NCBI GenBank assembly: GCA_019635315.1
Contig: JAHBZT010000001.1
Span: forward strand, 728,001 to 792,000
DNA length: 64,000 nt
Origin: Rubrivivax sp.
GTDB lineage: Bacteria; Pseudomonadota; Gammaproteobacteria; Burkholderiales; Burkholderiaceae_C
Direction: 5' to 3'
Made by a program: the position numbers and the translations under genes. Every line of letters begins with the position of its first letter. Positions within the stretch are counted from its first letter, which is position 1. The notes beneath the pieces are model-generated. The model saw only the letters and a program-made list of their open reading frames with translations. It was not told the DNA's origin and did not search any database. Of this stretch, positions 1-8,777 are shown piece by piece.

Positions 1-646
1 GCAGCGCCGGCAGCCGCCAGGCCGTCATCAGCGCCTGCTGCAGTTCGGCCAGCGTCACGTGCAGCAGCTCGCGCTGCACCGCGGCCGAGCGCAGCGCGGG
101 GTCGGCGCGCTGGCGTTCGGCGATCGCGAGCGCGAGCGTCGGTGCGCGCAGCCACAGCAGCAGCTCGGCGAAGTCGTGCAGCAGCGCGGCCTCGTGGATC
201 ACCGGTGCGTCGTGGTCCATGCGGTGCACCGCGAAGCCGATCGCGAAGCGCGCGGCGCGGTGCGCGCGCCGCAGCACGCGCTGGAAGCCCTCGAGCGCCG
301 CCGGCTGCCCGGCCAGCAGCTCCTCGGCCGCGGTCTGCGGCCCGAAGGCGCGGAAGAAGGGCGGGATGCCCAGCATCACCAGCGCCTCGGTCACCGTTTC
401 GGTCTCGCCGCCCTCGCGGCCGCGGCGCAGCGCGGCGACATGGGCCAGCAGCTTGACCGTCATCAGCGGGTCGCTGGCGATGGTCTCGGCCAGCAGGTGG
501 GCGTCGACCGCGTCCTCGTTGGGGCGCAGTTCCTCCAGGGCGTCGGCGCTGCTGGCCAGCACCGGCAGCGCGGCCGGATCGAACAACGCCACCCAGCCCG
601 CCAGGTCGCGCGGCGGCGTGCTGATGAACGGCGAGGCTTCGGCCAT
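1..646 (-). CDS. HDOD domain protein (3' end outside window)
   Basis: Partial gene: the ATG is at 646 behind a GGAGG box and the frame stays open to the window edge, giving 215 codons. The translation contains a helical HDOD-type region, including ETIASDPLMTVKLLAHV, TEALVMLGIPPFFRAFGP and EAALLHDFAELLLWL. HDOD proteins are HD-like helical regulators without an intact phosphohydrolase motif and usually act in signalling; no target can be inferred here. It lies 62 bp downstream of the DUF2855 gene in the same direction, so the two may be co-transcribed. The family call is from motif reading only. Confidence 0.8.
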   Translation of the reverse strand, partial: MAEASPFISTPPRDLAGWVALFDPAALPVLASSADALEELRPNEDAVDAHLLAETIASDPLMTVKLLAHVAALRRGREGGETETVTEALVMLGIPPFFRAFGPQTAAEELLAGQPAALEGFQRVLRRAHRAARFAIGFAVHRMDHDAPVIHEAALLHDFAELLLWLRAPTLALAIAERQRADPALRSAAVQRELLHVTLAELQQALMTAWRLPAL

Positions 647-708
647 CGGGCCTCCGGAGGGACTCGTACCGGCGATATCGGCCTTTTCGGCGGCCGCCTT
701 GAGCGCGT

Positions 709-1830
709 TCAGCCCGCGAGCGAGCCGATCGTGCCTTCGCTCGCGTCGACGCGGCCGGCCAGTTGGTCGGCCCAGGCGCGCAGCAGGGCTTCGCCGCCCG
801 GGCGCCGCACGACCTGCAGCCACGGACGCGAACCGCCGGCCGTGGCCTCGACGAAGCCACCCCAGGCCTGGCCGAGGCGCTGCTGCAGCCCGTCGCGGCC
901 CCAGCCTTCGGGCGGCGGCGCTGCGCGTTTGGCGGCCTGCGCCGGCGCGAAGAAGAGCACCGGCCGCGGCCCCGGCAGGCCCTGGCCGCCACCCAGCGCC
1001 TGCCAGTGCGTGCCGCCGATGGCGCAGCTGTAGGCCAGCGTGCCGTCGAAGTGGCGGTGCACGGCGGCGCGCAGCGCGGCGTCGCCGGCGAAGTCCACGT
1101 ACAGCGTGGGCACGGCGGCGTCCAGCCGCGGCAGCTCGTCGTAGGCCCGCACCTCGTCGTAGAGGCCCAGCGCGGCGACGAAGTCCCGGCGCGCCGGCGA
1201 GGTGAGCCCGACGATCGCCGGCCGCTCGCCGCGCGGCCGCTGCTGCAGGCAGTGGGCCGTGGCGATCGCGGTCTTGCTGCTGGCGCTGGACAGCAGCAGC
1301 CGGCGCGCGCCGAAGAAGGCCTCGCCGGCCAGGAAGTCGTCGAGCAGGAAGGAGGTCGTGAACAGCGGGCGCAGCAGCGACTGCAAGTCCTCGCGGTCGG
1401 CGCGCCAGGTCGGGTCGGCGTCGCAGAAGCTGTATTGCGCGTAGATCGGCGCCAGCCCTTCGCGGTGCGGCGACGCGTCGGCGAAGCCGGCGCCGCCGAT
1501 GCGCGCCGGCCGCACCACGAGATGGCTGCCCGCCGGCAGGCAGCCCCAGACCCGGCGGCCGGGCGCGACGCCGTCGGCGCGCGACTCGGTCACGGTGGCG
1601 AAGCCCCATACCGGCAGGCAGCCCAGCGCCGGGTCGGCGGCCGGGAAGAACTGCCAGTACTTCATCGCCTCGCCGAAGGCAGCGTAGGTGACGTTGTTGG
1701 CGGTCAGCGCGAAGCGCTCGATCGCCAGGCGCACCTCGCCGTCGGCCAGCGGGCGAGCGGCATCGGGGTCCGGTGCCAGCCGGGTGTCGCCCAGGTCCTG
1801 GCGGCGGATGAACAGTCGCTGCGATGGCAT
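709..1830 (-). CDS. DUF2855 family protein
   Basis: 373 residues starting MPSQRLFIRRQDLGDTRL. The protein resembles the DUF2855 family, a relative of medium-chain quinone oxidoreductases: ALTANNVTYAAFGEAMKYW near the N terminus, PVWGFATV, and a central LLLSSASSKTAIATA segment where a nucleotide-binding fold would lie. The family has no established reaction. Start chosen at ATG 1830; the frame is open further upstream, but that part is low-complexity and overlaps a terminator hairpin at 1859-1900. It is followed by the HDOD gene on the same strand. Confidence 0.8.
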   Translation of the reverse strand: MPSQRLFIRRQDLGDTRLAPDPDAARPLADGEVRLAIERFALTANNVTYAAFGEAMKYWQFFPAADPALGCLPVWGFATVTESRADGVAPGRRVWGCLPAGSHLVVRPARIGGAGFADASPHREGLAPIYAQYSFCDADPTWRADREDLQSLLRPLFTTSFLLDDFLAGEAFFGARRLLLSSASSKTAIATAHCLQQRPRGERPAIVGLTSPARRDFVAALGLYDEVRAYDELPRLDAAVPTLYVDFAGDAALRAAVHRHFDGTLAYSCAIGGTHWQALGGGQGLPGPRPVLFFAPAQAAKRAAPPPEGWGRDGLQQRLGQAWGGFVEATAGGSRPWLQVVRRPGGEALLRAWADQLAGRVDASEGTIGSLAG

Positions 1831-1858
1831 CGTGGTTCGCGGCCGGGCCGAAAAGGGC

Positions 1859-1900
1859 ACGGGCCCCGCGGCGGCGATTGTGCGCCGCTGCGGGGCCCGT
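1859..1900 (-). terminator. Strong hairpin, probable intrinsic terminator
   Basis: An 18-bp stem (one mismatch) with a 6-nt loop. On the minus strand the stem is followed by GTGCCCTTTTCGG, a short T run. It lies 20 bp past the stop of the 81-residue ORF and just before the DUF2855 start, so it probably ends the transcript carrying the small proteins and insulates the DUF2855 gene. Confidence 0.65.
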
Positions 1901-1919
1901 GAGAGGAGGCGTTGCCGGT

Positions 1920-2165
1920 CTACAGCCGGTTCACACCCAGCACATGACCGACCAGCTGGCCGTTCACGTACAGCGCGCCCTCGGGCGCGGCGGCGTCGCC
2001 GTGGAACTCCAGCTGGGGTTCGGCCGGCGCGGCGGGGGCCTCGACCAGCGCCAGCCGGCGGGCCAGCGCGTCGAGGGCACGGCTGGCCGACTGCAGCAAG
2101 GCAGCGACCAGGACGCGGACGCGGGGCGGCTCGGGGGCCACGGCGTCGAAGGGCAGTTCTCGCAT
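1920..2165 (-). CDS. Small protein of unknown function (81 aa)
   Basis: 81 residues, start MRELPFDAVAPEPPRV, with a good ribosome-binding site (CTGGAGAAAGATC then ATG). The middle is an alanine/leucine-rich amphipathic helix (LVAALLQSASRALDALARRL) and the C terminus ends in GALYVNGQLVGHVLGVNRL, which could be a short beta hairpin. No signal peptide, cysteines or known motif is visible. It follows the 52-aa gene and ends at a strong terminator, so it is probably the last gene of a small-protein transcript. Function unknown. Confidence 0.6.
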   Translation of the reverse strand: MRELPFDAVAPEPPRVRVLVAALLQSASRALDALARRLALVEAPAAPAEPQLEFHGDAAAPEGALYVNGQLVGHVLGVNRL

Positions 2166-2234
2166 GATCTTTCTCCAGGGGCGGGAAGCGCCTTCGCAGC
2201 ACGGGCGGTCGGCGGTTCTCCGGGGGTGGCGGAC

Positions 2235-2393
2235 TCAGGGACTCGGTCGCAGGCGTTCGATCTCGCGGCGCAGTTCGCGCCCGGCCTGCTGGCGCAGCGC
2301 GGCGTGGCCGCTGCGGTGTGCGCCGGCGCGGCGCAGGCGCGCCGCGGTGGCGAACGGGTTGCGCGGCTTGCGCGGGGACAGGATCAGCTTCAT
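2235..2393 (-). CDS. Small basic protein (52 aa)
   Basis: 52 residues, start MKLILSPRKPRNPFATAARL, very rich in Arg and Lys. I chose ATG 2393 over an upstream start at 2429 because GAAGGAG sits 5 nt before it. The basic, compact composition could suit nucleic-acid or ribosome binding, but there is no recognisable domain. It sits between two other small ORFs on the same strand. Function unknown. Confidence 0.55.
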   Translation of the reverse strand: MKLILSPRKPRNPFATAARLRRAGAHRSGHAALRQQAGRELRREIERLRPSP

Positions 2394-2451
2394 CGGGGCT
2401 CCTTCTTGGCGTGGATCGGTGGGGGGCAACGGCCGCTGGCGCTCCAGAACG

Positions 2452-2489
2452 CCGACGGCCCGGGCTGCTGGTGCAACCCGGGCCGTCGG
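2452..2489. terminator. Perfect 13-bp stem hairpin
   Basis: CCGACGGCCCGGG and its exact reverse complement are separated by a 12-nt loop. Neither side carries a run of T, so it may act as a transcript-stability or attenuation structure rather than a full intrinsic terminator. It separates the possible 45-aa ORF from the 52-aa gene. Confidence 0.5.
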
Positions 2490-2526
2490 AGAGCCTGCTT
2501 TCAGGCCCCGCGCTGCGTGGCCTGGT

Positions 2527-2664
2527 TCAGCTCACCGGTGCCCCGGGCGGAGCACCATCGACATCTGCGCCAGCGACGGCCAGACCTCGTGCGAAGACAC
2601 GCAGCACACCGGCCGCGATGCGGCGGGCGGGCCGGGACTCGACAAGGACGACGGCAGTGAACAT
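2527..2664 (-). CDS. Possible small protein (45 aa)
   Basis: Candidate ORF starting MFTAVVLVESRPARRIAAGV with GGAG 5 nt before the ATG. It begins 74 bp downstream of a palindromic operator-like site at 2738-2757, which is the main reason to consider it real. It has no recognisable domain, and longer in-frame starts exist at 2736. It may simply be a leader region. Confidence 0.35.
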   Translation of the reverse strand: MFTAVVLVESRPARRIAAGVLRVFARGLAVAGADVDGAPPGAPVS

Positions 2665-2737
2665 GGCGCTCCAGCGTGGGTTGATCGGAAGTGGCGGCGG
2701 ACCGTGCTGGGGGACCGCTGTCACTGGCTTGCGCAAA

Positions 2738-2757
2738 TGATAAACACGTGATTATCA
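2738..2757. promoter_or_regulatory. AT-rich palindromic operator-like site
   Basis: Inverted repeat TGATAA-N8-TTATCA centred on CACGTG, with only one mismatched pair outside the centre. It stands out in very GC-rich surroundings and lies upstream of the small-protein cluster on the minus strand. The half sites resemble Fur-family or FNR/CRP-family half sites, but the spacing matches neither consensus well, so the regulator is unassigned. Confidence 0.5.
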
Positions 2758-2857
2758 ATGTGCAAGCGATCGATGCCCCCGGGACATCCCTAGGCCATGG
2801 GGGATGTCGCATCGGCACCGCATGCAGCGCCGCGCGGCCCGGTCCCGATGCGGCGCC

Positions 2858-3460
2858 TCAGGGCTTGCGCTTGAGCGGCGCGACACCGGCCTGCGAGCGC
2901 TGCCACAGCGCCTGCTCGTCGTCGACCGGGGTCGCGGCAGGGCCGGCCGGCGGGCGGCGCGCGACGACCGGCGCGGCCGCGGCGGCCGGCGGCACCGGCG
3001 CGCCGGGCGTCAGCACCTCGCCCAGCAGGTCCAGCAGGCGCACGCGGGCGCGCTGGGGGTGGCGCCGGTAGTAGGTCAGCACCAGGCCGACGATGAAGCG
3101 CTCGTCGTCGTCACGCGGTGCGAGGGCATCGTGGTCGTCGGCCGGCGCGCCGACGGGCGTTGCCGCTGCTGCGGCCGCCGCCCCTGCCGCGCCCGCGGTG
3201 TGCGGCACGTCCATCCAGCCGCGCGGCTTGTGGCACAGGTGCTCGAACTGGCGCGCCAGCCGCTCGCCGATCTGCCGCGAGCGGCCCTTGATCTGGCTCC
3301 AGTAGCTGGGCTGGATCTGCACGCGTTCGGCAAATCGCCGCTCCAGGCCCCGCAGCGTGGCCGCGTCGGCATGGCGGGCGGTGGCGCGCACGAACTCCTC
3401 GAACAGCGCCAGCGCGTTGTCCAGGCGGACCTGCGCGAGATCGGGAGGAGCGCCTTGCAT
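2858..3460 (-). CDS. Putative HTH-type DNA-binding protein
   Basis: 200 residues from ATG 3460 (MQGAPPDLAQVRLDNALALF). Residues about 20-85 read like a lambda-repressor-type helix-turn-helix: ERVQIQPSYWSQIKGRSRQI followed by GERLARQFEHLCHKPRGWMD, a pattern seen in small Burkholderiales regulators. The centre is an Ala-rich linker. A second helical block (ERFIVGLVLTYYRRHPQRA, about 120-140) and a basic tail follow. It is divergent from the aldo/keto reductase gene, 67 bp away, so the two may share a control region. The regulator call is inference. Confidence 0.6.
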   Translation of the reverse strand: MQGAPPDLAQVRLDNALALFEEFVRATARHADAATLRGLERRFAERVQIQPSYWSQIKGRSRQIGERLARQFEHLCHKPRGWMDVPHTAGAAGAAAAAAATPVGAPADDHDALAPRDDDERFIVGLVLTYYRRHPQRARVRLLDLLGEVLTPGAPVPPAAAAAPVVARRPPAGPAATPVDDEQALWQRSQAGVAPLKRKP

Positions 3461-3527
3461 CGACCACGATGATAAAGCCGCGTTGAGCAGGCTTGGTGGG
3501 CCCGCCGGGTTGGCCACAGAATGCACC

Positions 3528-4400
3528 ATGGACGCGCAGGCAGCCGCCGGCCCCGAGGTCACGTTCCCCAGCGGCGAGGAGCGGCCGGCGCTGGGCCTGG
3601 GCACCTGGCGGCTGGGCGAGGACGCCGCGCGCCGCGCCGCCGAGGTGCGCACGCTGCGGCTGGCGCTGGACATCGGCTACCGCGTCTTCGACACCGCCGA
3701 GATGTACGGCGACGGCGGCGCCGAGGCGGTGCTCGGCGAGGCGCTGGCGGACGCGCTGCGCGGCGGCCTGCCGCGCGAGCAGGTCTTCGTCGTCAGCAAG
3801 GTGCTGCCGCACCACGCCAGCGAGGAAGGCGTGCTCGCCGCCTGCGAGCGCAGCCTGCGCGCGCTGCGCCTGGACCACATCGACCTGTACCTGCTGCACT
3901 GGCGCGGCGGGTTGCCTCTGGCCGACACGGTGCGCGGCTTCGAGGCGCTGCTGCGCCGGGGCTGGATCCGCCTGTGGGGCGTCAGCAACGTCGACGTCGC
4001 CGACCTGCGCGAGCTGGCCGCGGTGCCCGGCGGCAAGGCCTGCGCGGCCAACCAGGTCTATTTCTCGCTGACGCAGCGCGGCGTCGAGCGCGACCTGCTG
4101 CCCTGGCAGCGCGTGCAGCAGATGCCGCTGATGGCCTACAGCCCGCTGGACCAGGGTGAACTCGCCGACCACCCGGCGCTGCGCGAGGTCGCGGCGCGCC
4201 ACCAGGCCACGCCGTCGCAGGTGGCGCTGGCCTGGGTGCTGCGCCATCCGGGCGTGATGGCCATCCCCAAGGCCGGCAACGCCGTGCACCTGCGCCACAA
4301 CTGGACCGCGCAGCAGCTGGTGCTGGGCGACGAGGACCTGGCGCTGCTGGACCGACGCTTCCCCGCGCCGCGCGGGCCGGTGCCGCTGGCGATGCGCTGA
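3528..4400 (+). CDS. Aldo/keto reductase
   Basis: 290 residues. NADPH-dependent carbonyl reductase of the AKR superfamily (TIM barrel). Visible tetrad: Asp and Tyr in FDTAEMYGDG, Lys in VVSKVLPHH, His in LYLLHWRGG. Later barrel strands WGVSNVDVADL and QVALAWVLRHPGVMAIPKAG carry the cofactor-binding end (IPKAG). Start ATG 3528 gives the usual N terminus (EVTFPSGEERPALGLGTWRL); longer versions add unrelated sequence. Substrate unknown; the sequence is closest in style to DkgB/YafB-type reductases. Divergent from the putative HTH gene. Confidence 0.88.
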   Translation: MDAQAAAGPEVTFPSGEERPALGLGTWRLGEDAARRAAEVRTLRLALDIGYRVFDTAEMYGDGGAEAVLGEALADALRGGLPREQVFVVSKVLPHHASEEGVLAACERSLRALRLDHIDLYLLHWRGGLPLADTVRGFEALLRRGWIRLWGVSNVDVADLRELAAVPGGKACAANQVYFSLTQRGVERDLLPWQRVQQMPLMAYSPLDQGELADHPALREVAARHQATPSQVALAWVLRHPGVMAIPKAGNAVHLRHNWTAQQLVLGDEDLALLDRRFPAPRGPVPLAMR

Positions 4401-4437
4401 GCGGCCGCGCGGTGTTCGCGCAGGGCCCGGCGCGACC

Positions 4438-5586
4438 TCACGCCACGGCCAGCCGCACCCAGTGGTTGTCCGGCGCCAGCGCCGCCGGCCAGGCCATCAT
4501 GCGCGGCGCCAGCCTGGCGTGCCAGCGCGCCACGCCGCGGCCGGCGCTGATGCTGACGCCGGCGCCGTCCGGCGCGGCGGCCAGCGCGCAGGGCTCGCGC
4601 AGTTCGGCGACCAGCGTCAGCGCCTCGGGCGCGCCGGGGTGCCACCACAGGCAGCGCCCCTGCTTCTGCGCGCTGAGCACGAAGCCGCCGCCGGGCGCCG
4701 CGGCGATGTCGCCGGCATAACCGCCGCCGCGGCCATCGGCCGTGGGCAGGTGCAGCCGCTCGCCGTCCCAGACCGCGAGCACCGGTGCGGCGACGCGTTC
4801 GGCAGCCTGCGCATGCCCGGCCTGCAGCGCGATGCCCAATAGCGGCTCGTCGCCGGCGGCCCAGGCCAGGTGACGCATCGACAGCGCCGGATCGGCCAGC
4901 CGCCATTGCCCGAGCAGCCGGCCCGTGGCCGGATCCAGCCGCACCAGGCTGCTGTCCATCGCCTCGCCGGCTCGCTGGCGGCCGCGCGCGTCGCGCACGA
5001 TGCCGCCATTGGCGACGAGCAGCGTGCCATCGCTGGCCGCCAGCAGTTGGTGCGGGTCGGCGCCGTGGCTCGAGAATTCGGCGACGCGGGCCAGCGTGCG
5101 GGCGTCGCGCACGGCGACCCAGCCGCTGCCGTCGACCGGGTCGGTCTCGGTGCTGAACAGCCAGCGGCCGTCGGCGCTGGCGACGACATGGCCATTGAGA
5201 CCGCGCCGTTCGCGCGCGGCGTCCAGGTCCAGGCGCTGCACGACCCGGCCCTCGGCGTCGCCGCGCAGCAGCCAGCGTCCGGGCCGGTGCGCGACGGCCA
5301 GGAAGCCGCCGTCCGCCAGCGCCAGCAGGCCATGGGCGCGCGCCGGCACGGCGGTCTCGCCGAGCAGCGCCACGCGGCCCGCGGCCCAGTCGACTTCGAA
5401 GACGCCGACGCGGTCGCCGCCGTCGCCCGGCGCGCGGCCGTCTTCGGCCGGCACGCGCCACGCGGTGGCCAGTCGCTCGACCTCGCCGTGCGCCGTGAAG
5501 CCCGGTCCGGCGCCGGCCGCATCGCGCGCGGAGTACAGCGCCGGCCAGGTGGCGCCGGCACCGAGCAGCAGGGTTCGCCGCCTCAT
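4438..5586 (-). CDS. DUF1513 family protein with twin-arginine-like leader
   Basis: 382 residues. It starts MRRRTLLLGAGATWPALYSA, a Tat-like or hydrophobic leader, so the product is probably exported. The rest reads as a beta-propeller of the DUF1513 family: repeated short blades such as HGLLALADGGFLAVAHRPGR, DGRWLFSTETDP and GADPHQLLAASDGTLLVANGG. Family members often neighbour iron-uptake genes. Here it starts 13 bp after the TonB-dependent receptor stop, so the two are very likely co-transcribed. The biochemical role is not established. Confidence 0.85.
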   Translation of the reverse strand: MRRRTLLLGAGATWPALYSARDAAGAGPGFTAHGEVERLATAWRVPAEDGRAPGDGGDRVGVFEVDWAAGRVALLGETAVPARAHGLLALADGGFLAVAHRPGRWLLRGDAEGRVVQRLDLDAARERRGLNGHVVASADGRWLFSTETDPVDGSGWVAVRDARTLARVAEFSSHGADPHQLLAASDGTLLVANGGIVRDARGRQRAGEAMDSSLVRLDPATGRLLGQWRLADPALSMRHLAWAAGDEPLLGIALQAGHAQAAERVAAPVLAVWDGERLHLPTADGRGGGYAGDIAAAPGGGFVLSAQKQGRCLWWHPGAPEALTLVAELREPCALAAAPDGAGVSISAGRGVARWHARLAPRMMAWPAALAPDNHWVRLAVA

Positions 5587-5599
5587 CGGTCGCCCCCGC

Positions 5600-7855
5600 T
5601 CAGAACCTGGCGACCGTCGTGAACTGCACGGTGCGCGGCTTGCCCGGGATGTAGTGGCCGCGGTACAGCACGTCGGCGTACAGCTTGTCGGTGACGTTGC
5701 CGACGTTGAGCTTGAACAGCACCGCGCCGGCGTCGTATTCGGCCATCAGGTCGCCGGTGACGAAGCCCGGCGCGCGGATCGTGCTCTGCTGCGGCGTGTC
5801 GCTGCTGCGCGCGTTGAGACCGCCGCCGATGCGCAACCGGGGCGTCACGCGCCAGGTCGTCCACACCGTGCCCGAATGCTCGGGCGTCAGCCCCGGGCGC
5901 TGGCCGACGCGTTCGCCGGCCAGCGTGGTGCCGAGCACCGACGAGGCCTTGTCGACCTCGGCGTCGGGGATCCAGGCATACGAGACATAGACCTCCCAGG
6001 CCGGCGTGATGCGGCCGGCGACGTCGATCTCCAGCCCGGCGGCATGGCGCTGGCCGGACAGCACGTAGTTGGTCGGGCTGACCGATTCCTCGTCGCGGTT
6101 GCGCTCGTTGGTCTTGGTCGCGTGGAACAGCGCCAGGCGGAGCGTCGCGTGGCCGCTGGCGCTGTCGAGCCTGGCGCCGAGCTCGAGGTTGCGGCTCTTC
6201 TCCGGCGGCGTGTTGCTGCCCAGCGCGTCGTACTGGTAGGCATCGCCCGAGGTGTTGAAGCTGGTGCCGTAGGAGAAGTGGAACGACGACAGCGGCGTCG
6301 GCTGCCACAGCACGCCGGCGCGCTGGCTCCACAGCGCGTCGGTGCGGCGGCGCTCGGCCGTGAGTTCACCGAAGTTGGCTGCCGCGGTGCTGAAGGTGCG
6401 GTAGCGTCCCGCGAAGCGGTCCCAGCGGGCGCCCAGCAGCAGCTTCCAGGCCGGCGCGACCTGCACCAGGTCCTGCAGGTACAGGCCGAGCGCCTCGGCG
6501 TCGAAGTCGCGGTTCTTGTTCACGTGCCGCAGCGACTCGTCGACCCAGCCGCTGCCGCGGTTGTCCGCCACCGTGACGTCGGGCTTCACGAGCGGGCCGC
6601 TGGCCGGGTTGGCCGCGGCGTAGCCGGTGAAGGCGTCCTTCGTGAAGTCGACGCCGGTCTGCAGCGCGTGGCGCCAGCCCCACGCCTGGAACTTGGTGTC
6701 GTAATCGCTCTGGAAGGTCAGCGCATCCAGGTCCTGGATCTTGGCGTGCACGCCGGCGCCGCCGGAACGCCGCAGCACGGTGTCCGGGCCGAAGGTCTCC
6801 GGGGTCACGGCCACGCCGCCGGGTTGCACCGCCGCCGGCGCGAAGCGCACCGCGCTGGCACGCTGGTCGCGCTCGTAGCGGCCCAGGCGCAGCGTGCTGC
6901 GCCACTCGCTGCGGTCGGCGAAGCGGTGCACGTGGCCCAGGGTGGCCAGCGTCGCGCTGCCGCTGCTGACGTCCGACAGCGCACCGTAGTACGAACGCGT
7001 GTCCACCGGCAGCATGCGGCCGGCCAGCCAGGGCAGGCCGTAGTGGATGCCGTTGTCGTTGTCCAGCCGGTACAGGCCGAGCAGGAACTCGTCGCGGGTG
7101 CCGATGCCCCAGCGCAAGGCCGGCGCGATGCCGGTCTTGTCGGTCTTCACGCCGTACTGGTTGCCGATATGGGCCATCGCGTTGACGCGCAAGGCGGCGT
7201 TCTCGCCGGTCTTCGCGTTGAGGTCCAGCGTGCCGCGCAGGGTGCCGCCGCTACCGACGGTGACCGCCACCTCGCTGGGCTGGAACAGGCGCGGCAGCTT
7301 GCTCACCTGGTTGACCGCGCCGCCGGTGGAGCCGCGGCCGAACAGCATGCTGGCGCTGCCGCGCAGCACCTCCAGGCGTTCCCAGTTGAAGCTGTCGCGC
7401 TCGTAGAACGCCGGGTCGCGCAGGCCGTCGACGAAGATGTCGCCGGTGGCCTGCAGCGAGAAGCCGCGCAGCCGGATGTCCTCCTCGCCGCCTTCCGCGG
7501 CGAGGAAGCTCACGCCGGCGGTATTGCGCAGCGCGTCCTTCAGCGTGTCGAGGTTGCGCTCGTCCATCAGCCGCTCGGTGACCACGGTCACGCTCTGCGG
7601 CAGGTCGCGCAATTCCTGGCGCGTCTTCCCGATGCGCGTCTCGGTGGCCTGCAAGGTGTCCTTGTCGGACGGCTCGGCGGCGGCCTTCGCGCGCAGCGGG
7701 GGCAGCACCTGCTCGGCCGGCGCGCTGGTCGCGGGTGCGGTCTGCGCGCCGGCGGCGGCACCGAGCAGCGCGGCCGCCGCGGCGGCGGCCTGCAGGCGCA
7801 GCGGCGGCAGCCGGCGTGTCGATCGGAGGGGCAGGGGCGGGGTCGTGCGGGTCAT
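5600..7855 (-). CDS. TonB-dependent siderophore receptor (catecholate type)
   Basis: 751 residues. Outer-membrane receptor with a signal peptide (hydrophobic AAAAAAALLGAAAGAQ), an extension carrying a possible TonB box (EQVLPPLRAKA), the plug domain (RDLPQSVTVVTERLMDERN, LRGFSLQATGDIFVDGLRD, ERLEVLRGSASMLFGRGSTG) and a 22-strand-type barrel ending in Phe (KPRTVQFTTVARF). The plug and the C-terminal GHYIPGKPRT motif fit the Fiu/catecholate siderophore group. It has a good RBS (GAGGACACG before the ATG). It lies between tonB upstream and DUF1513 downstream. Substrate specificity is inferred only from family likeness. Confidence 0.92.
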   Translation of the reverse strand: MTRTTPPLPLRSTRRLPPLRLQAAAAAAALLGAAAGAQTAPATSAPAEQVLPPLRAKAAAEPSDKDTLQATETRIGKTRQELRDLPQSVTVVTERLMDERNLDTLKDALRNTAGVSFLAAEGGEEDIRLRGFSLQATGDIFVDGLRDPAFYERDSFNWERLEVLRGSASMLFGRGSTGGAVNQVSKLPRLFQPSEVAVTVGSGGTLRGTLDLNAKTGENAALRVNAMAHIGNQYGVKTDKTGIAPALRWGIGTRDEFLLGLYRLDNDNGIHYGLPWLAGRMLPVDTRSYYGALSDVSSGSATLATLGHVHRFADRSEWRSTLRLGRYERDQRASAVRFAPAAVQPGGVAVTPETFGPDTVLRRSGGAGVHAKIQDLDALTFQSDYDTKFQAWGWRHALQTGVDFTKDAFTGYAAANPASGPLVKPDVTVADNRGSGWVDESLRHVNKNRDFDAEALGLYLQDLVQVAPAWKLLLGARWDRFAGRYRTFSTAAANFGELTAERRRTDALWSQRAGVLWQPTPLSSFHFSYGTSFNTSGDAYQYDALGSNTPPEKSRNLELGARLDSASGHATLRLALFHATKTNERNRDEESVSPTNYVLSGQRHAAGLEIDVAGRITPAWEVYVSYAWIPDAEVDKASSVLGTTLAGERVGQRPGLTPEHSGTVWTTWRVTPRLRIGGGLNARSSDTPQQSTIRAPGFVTGDLMAEYDAGAVLFKLNVGNVTDKLYADVLYRGHYIPGKPRTVQFTTVARF

Positions 7856-7985
7856 CGTGTCCTCGTGTCGTGGTCTTGTCGGTCTTGCACGGGACCCGCT
7901 GGCGGCGGCTGGCCGGGTCGTGGTTCGGGGTGGTCGTCGAAATGGGTGGGGTGGCCTCTCCTGCCGCGCACTGTCCGTTGCGGGT

Positions 7986-8726
7986 TCAGTCCAGCACGTA
8001 CTCGATCACCGCGACGGCCTCGACCTCGAGCGCGCGGCCGTCCTCGGTGTAGGGCTGGAAGCGCGCCTGGCGCAGGGCCCACAGCGCCTGCTCGTCGAGC
8101 CGGGCATGGCCCGAACTGCGCTGCACGCTGACCTGCAGCGGCAGGCCCTGGGCGCTGACGACCACGCGCAGCCACACCGTGCCCTGCTCGCCGGCGCGCC
8201 GGGATGCCCGCGGCAGTTCGACCGGCGGCTCGACCAGGTAGCGCAGTGCGGTGGTCGGCAGCTGCTTGCGCGCCGGCGGCGGCGGGGCGGGCTGCGCCGG
8301 CGGTGCCGCCGCGCTGGCGGCCGGCTCGGCGCGTGCGGGAGCCTGCGTTGGCTGCGTTGGCTGCGGCGGCTGCGGCAGCAGCGCCGGTGCCGGCTCGGCA
8401 GGCGGCAGCTGGATGGCCGGCAGCTCCGGCGGCGCGAGCAGCGGCGCCGGCGGCTGCACCGGCCGTGGCGGCGAAGGCAGCGGCTGCGGCCGCGGTGCCG
8501 GTGCCGGTGCCGGGCGTTCGGTCGCCACCAGGCGCACGATCACCGGGGCCAGCTCGCGCACCGACTCGCGCACGCCTTCACTCTGCAGCAGCGCCCAGAG
8601 TGCAAGGATGTGAGCGCCCGCTACGGCGATGGCCGTCCACCGCCCGCGCCGCAGCGCCGTGGCGGCGTCGAAACGTGCCGCCGGGGTGAAGAGCGGCTGA
8701 GGCGGTGGCGGCAGCGTGGCGGGCAT
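7986..8726 (-). CDS. tonB: TonB family energy transducer
   Basis: 246 residues from ATG 8726 (a GTG at 8735 would add three). One N-terminal membrane helix (WTAIAVAGAHILALWALL), a long Pro/Ala-rich periplasmic spacer (about residues 70-155), and a C-terminal TonB domain (AGEQGTVWLRVVVSAQGLPL, ARLDEQALWALRQARFQPYT). It couples the proton motive force to outer-membrane receptors, most obviously the receptor encoded 130 bp downstream. No exbB/exbD pair is present in the window. A Fur-like site lies 50-70 bp upstream, suggesting iron repression. Confidence 0.9.
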   Translation of the reverse strand: MPATLPPPPQPLFTPAARFDAATALRRGRWTAIAVAGAHILALWALLQSEGVRESVRELAPVIVRLVATERPAPAPAPRPQPLPSPPRPVQPPAPLLAPPELPAIQLPPAEPAPALLPQPPQPTQPTQAPARAEPAASAAAPPAQPAPPPPARKQLPTTALRYLVEPPVELPRASRRAGEQGTVWLRVVVSAQGLPLQVSVQRSSGHARLDEQALWALRQARFQPYTEDGRALEVEAVAVIEYVLD

Positions 8727-8777
8727 GAACGACACGATCGCGGCCCGGCTGCCGCATCGCGCCGATCACTATATCGC

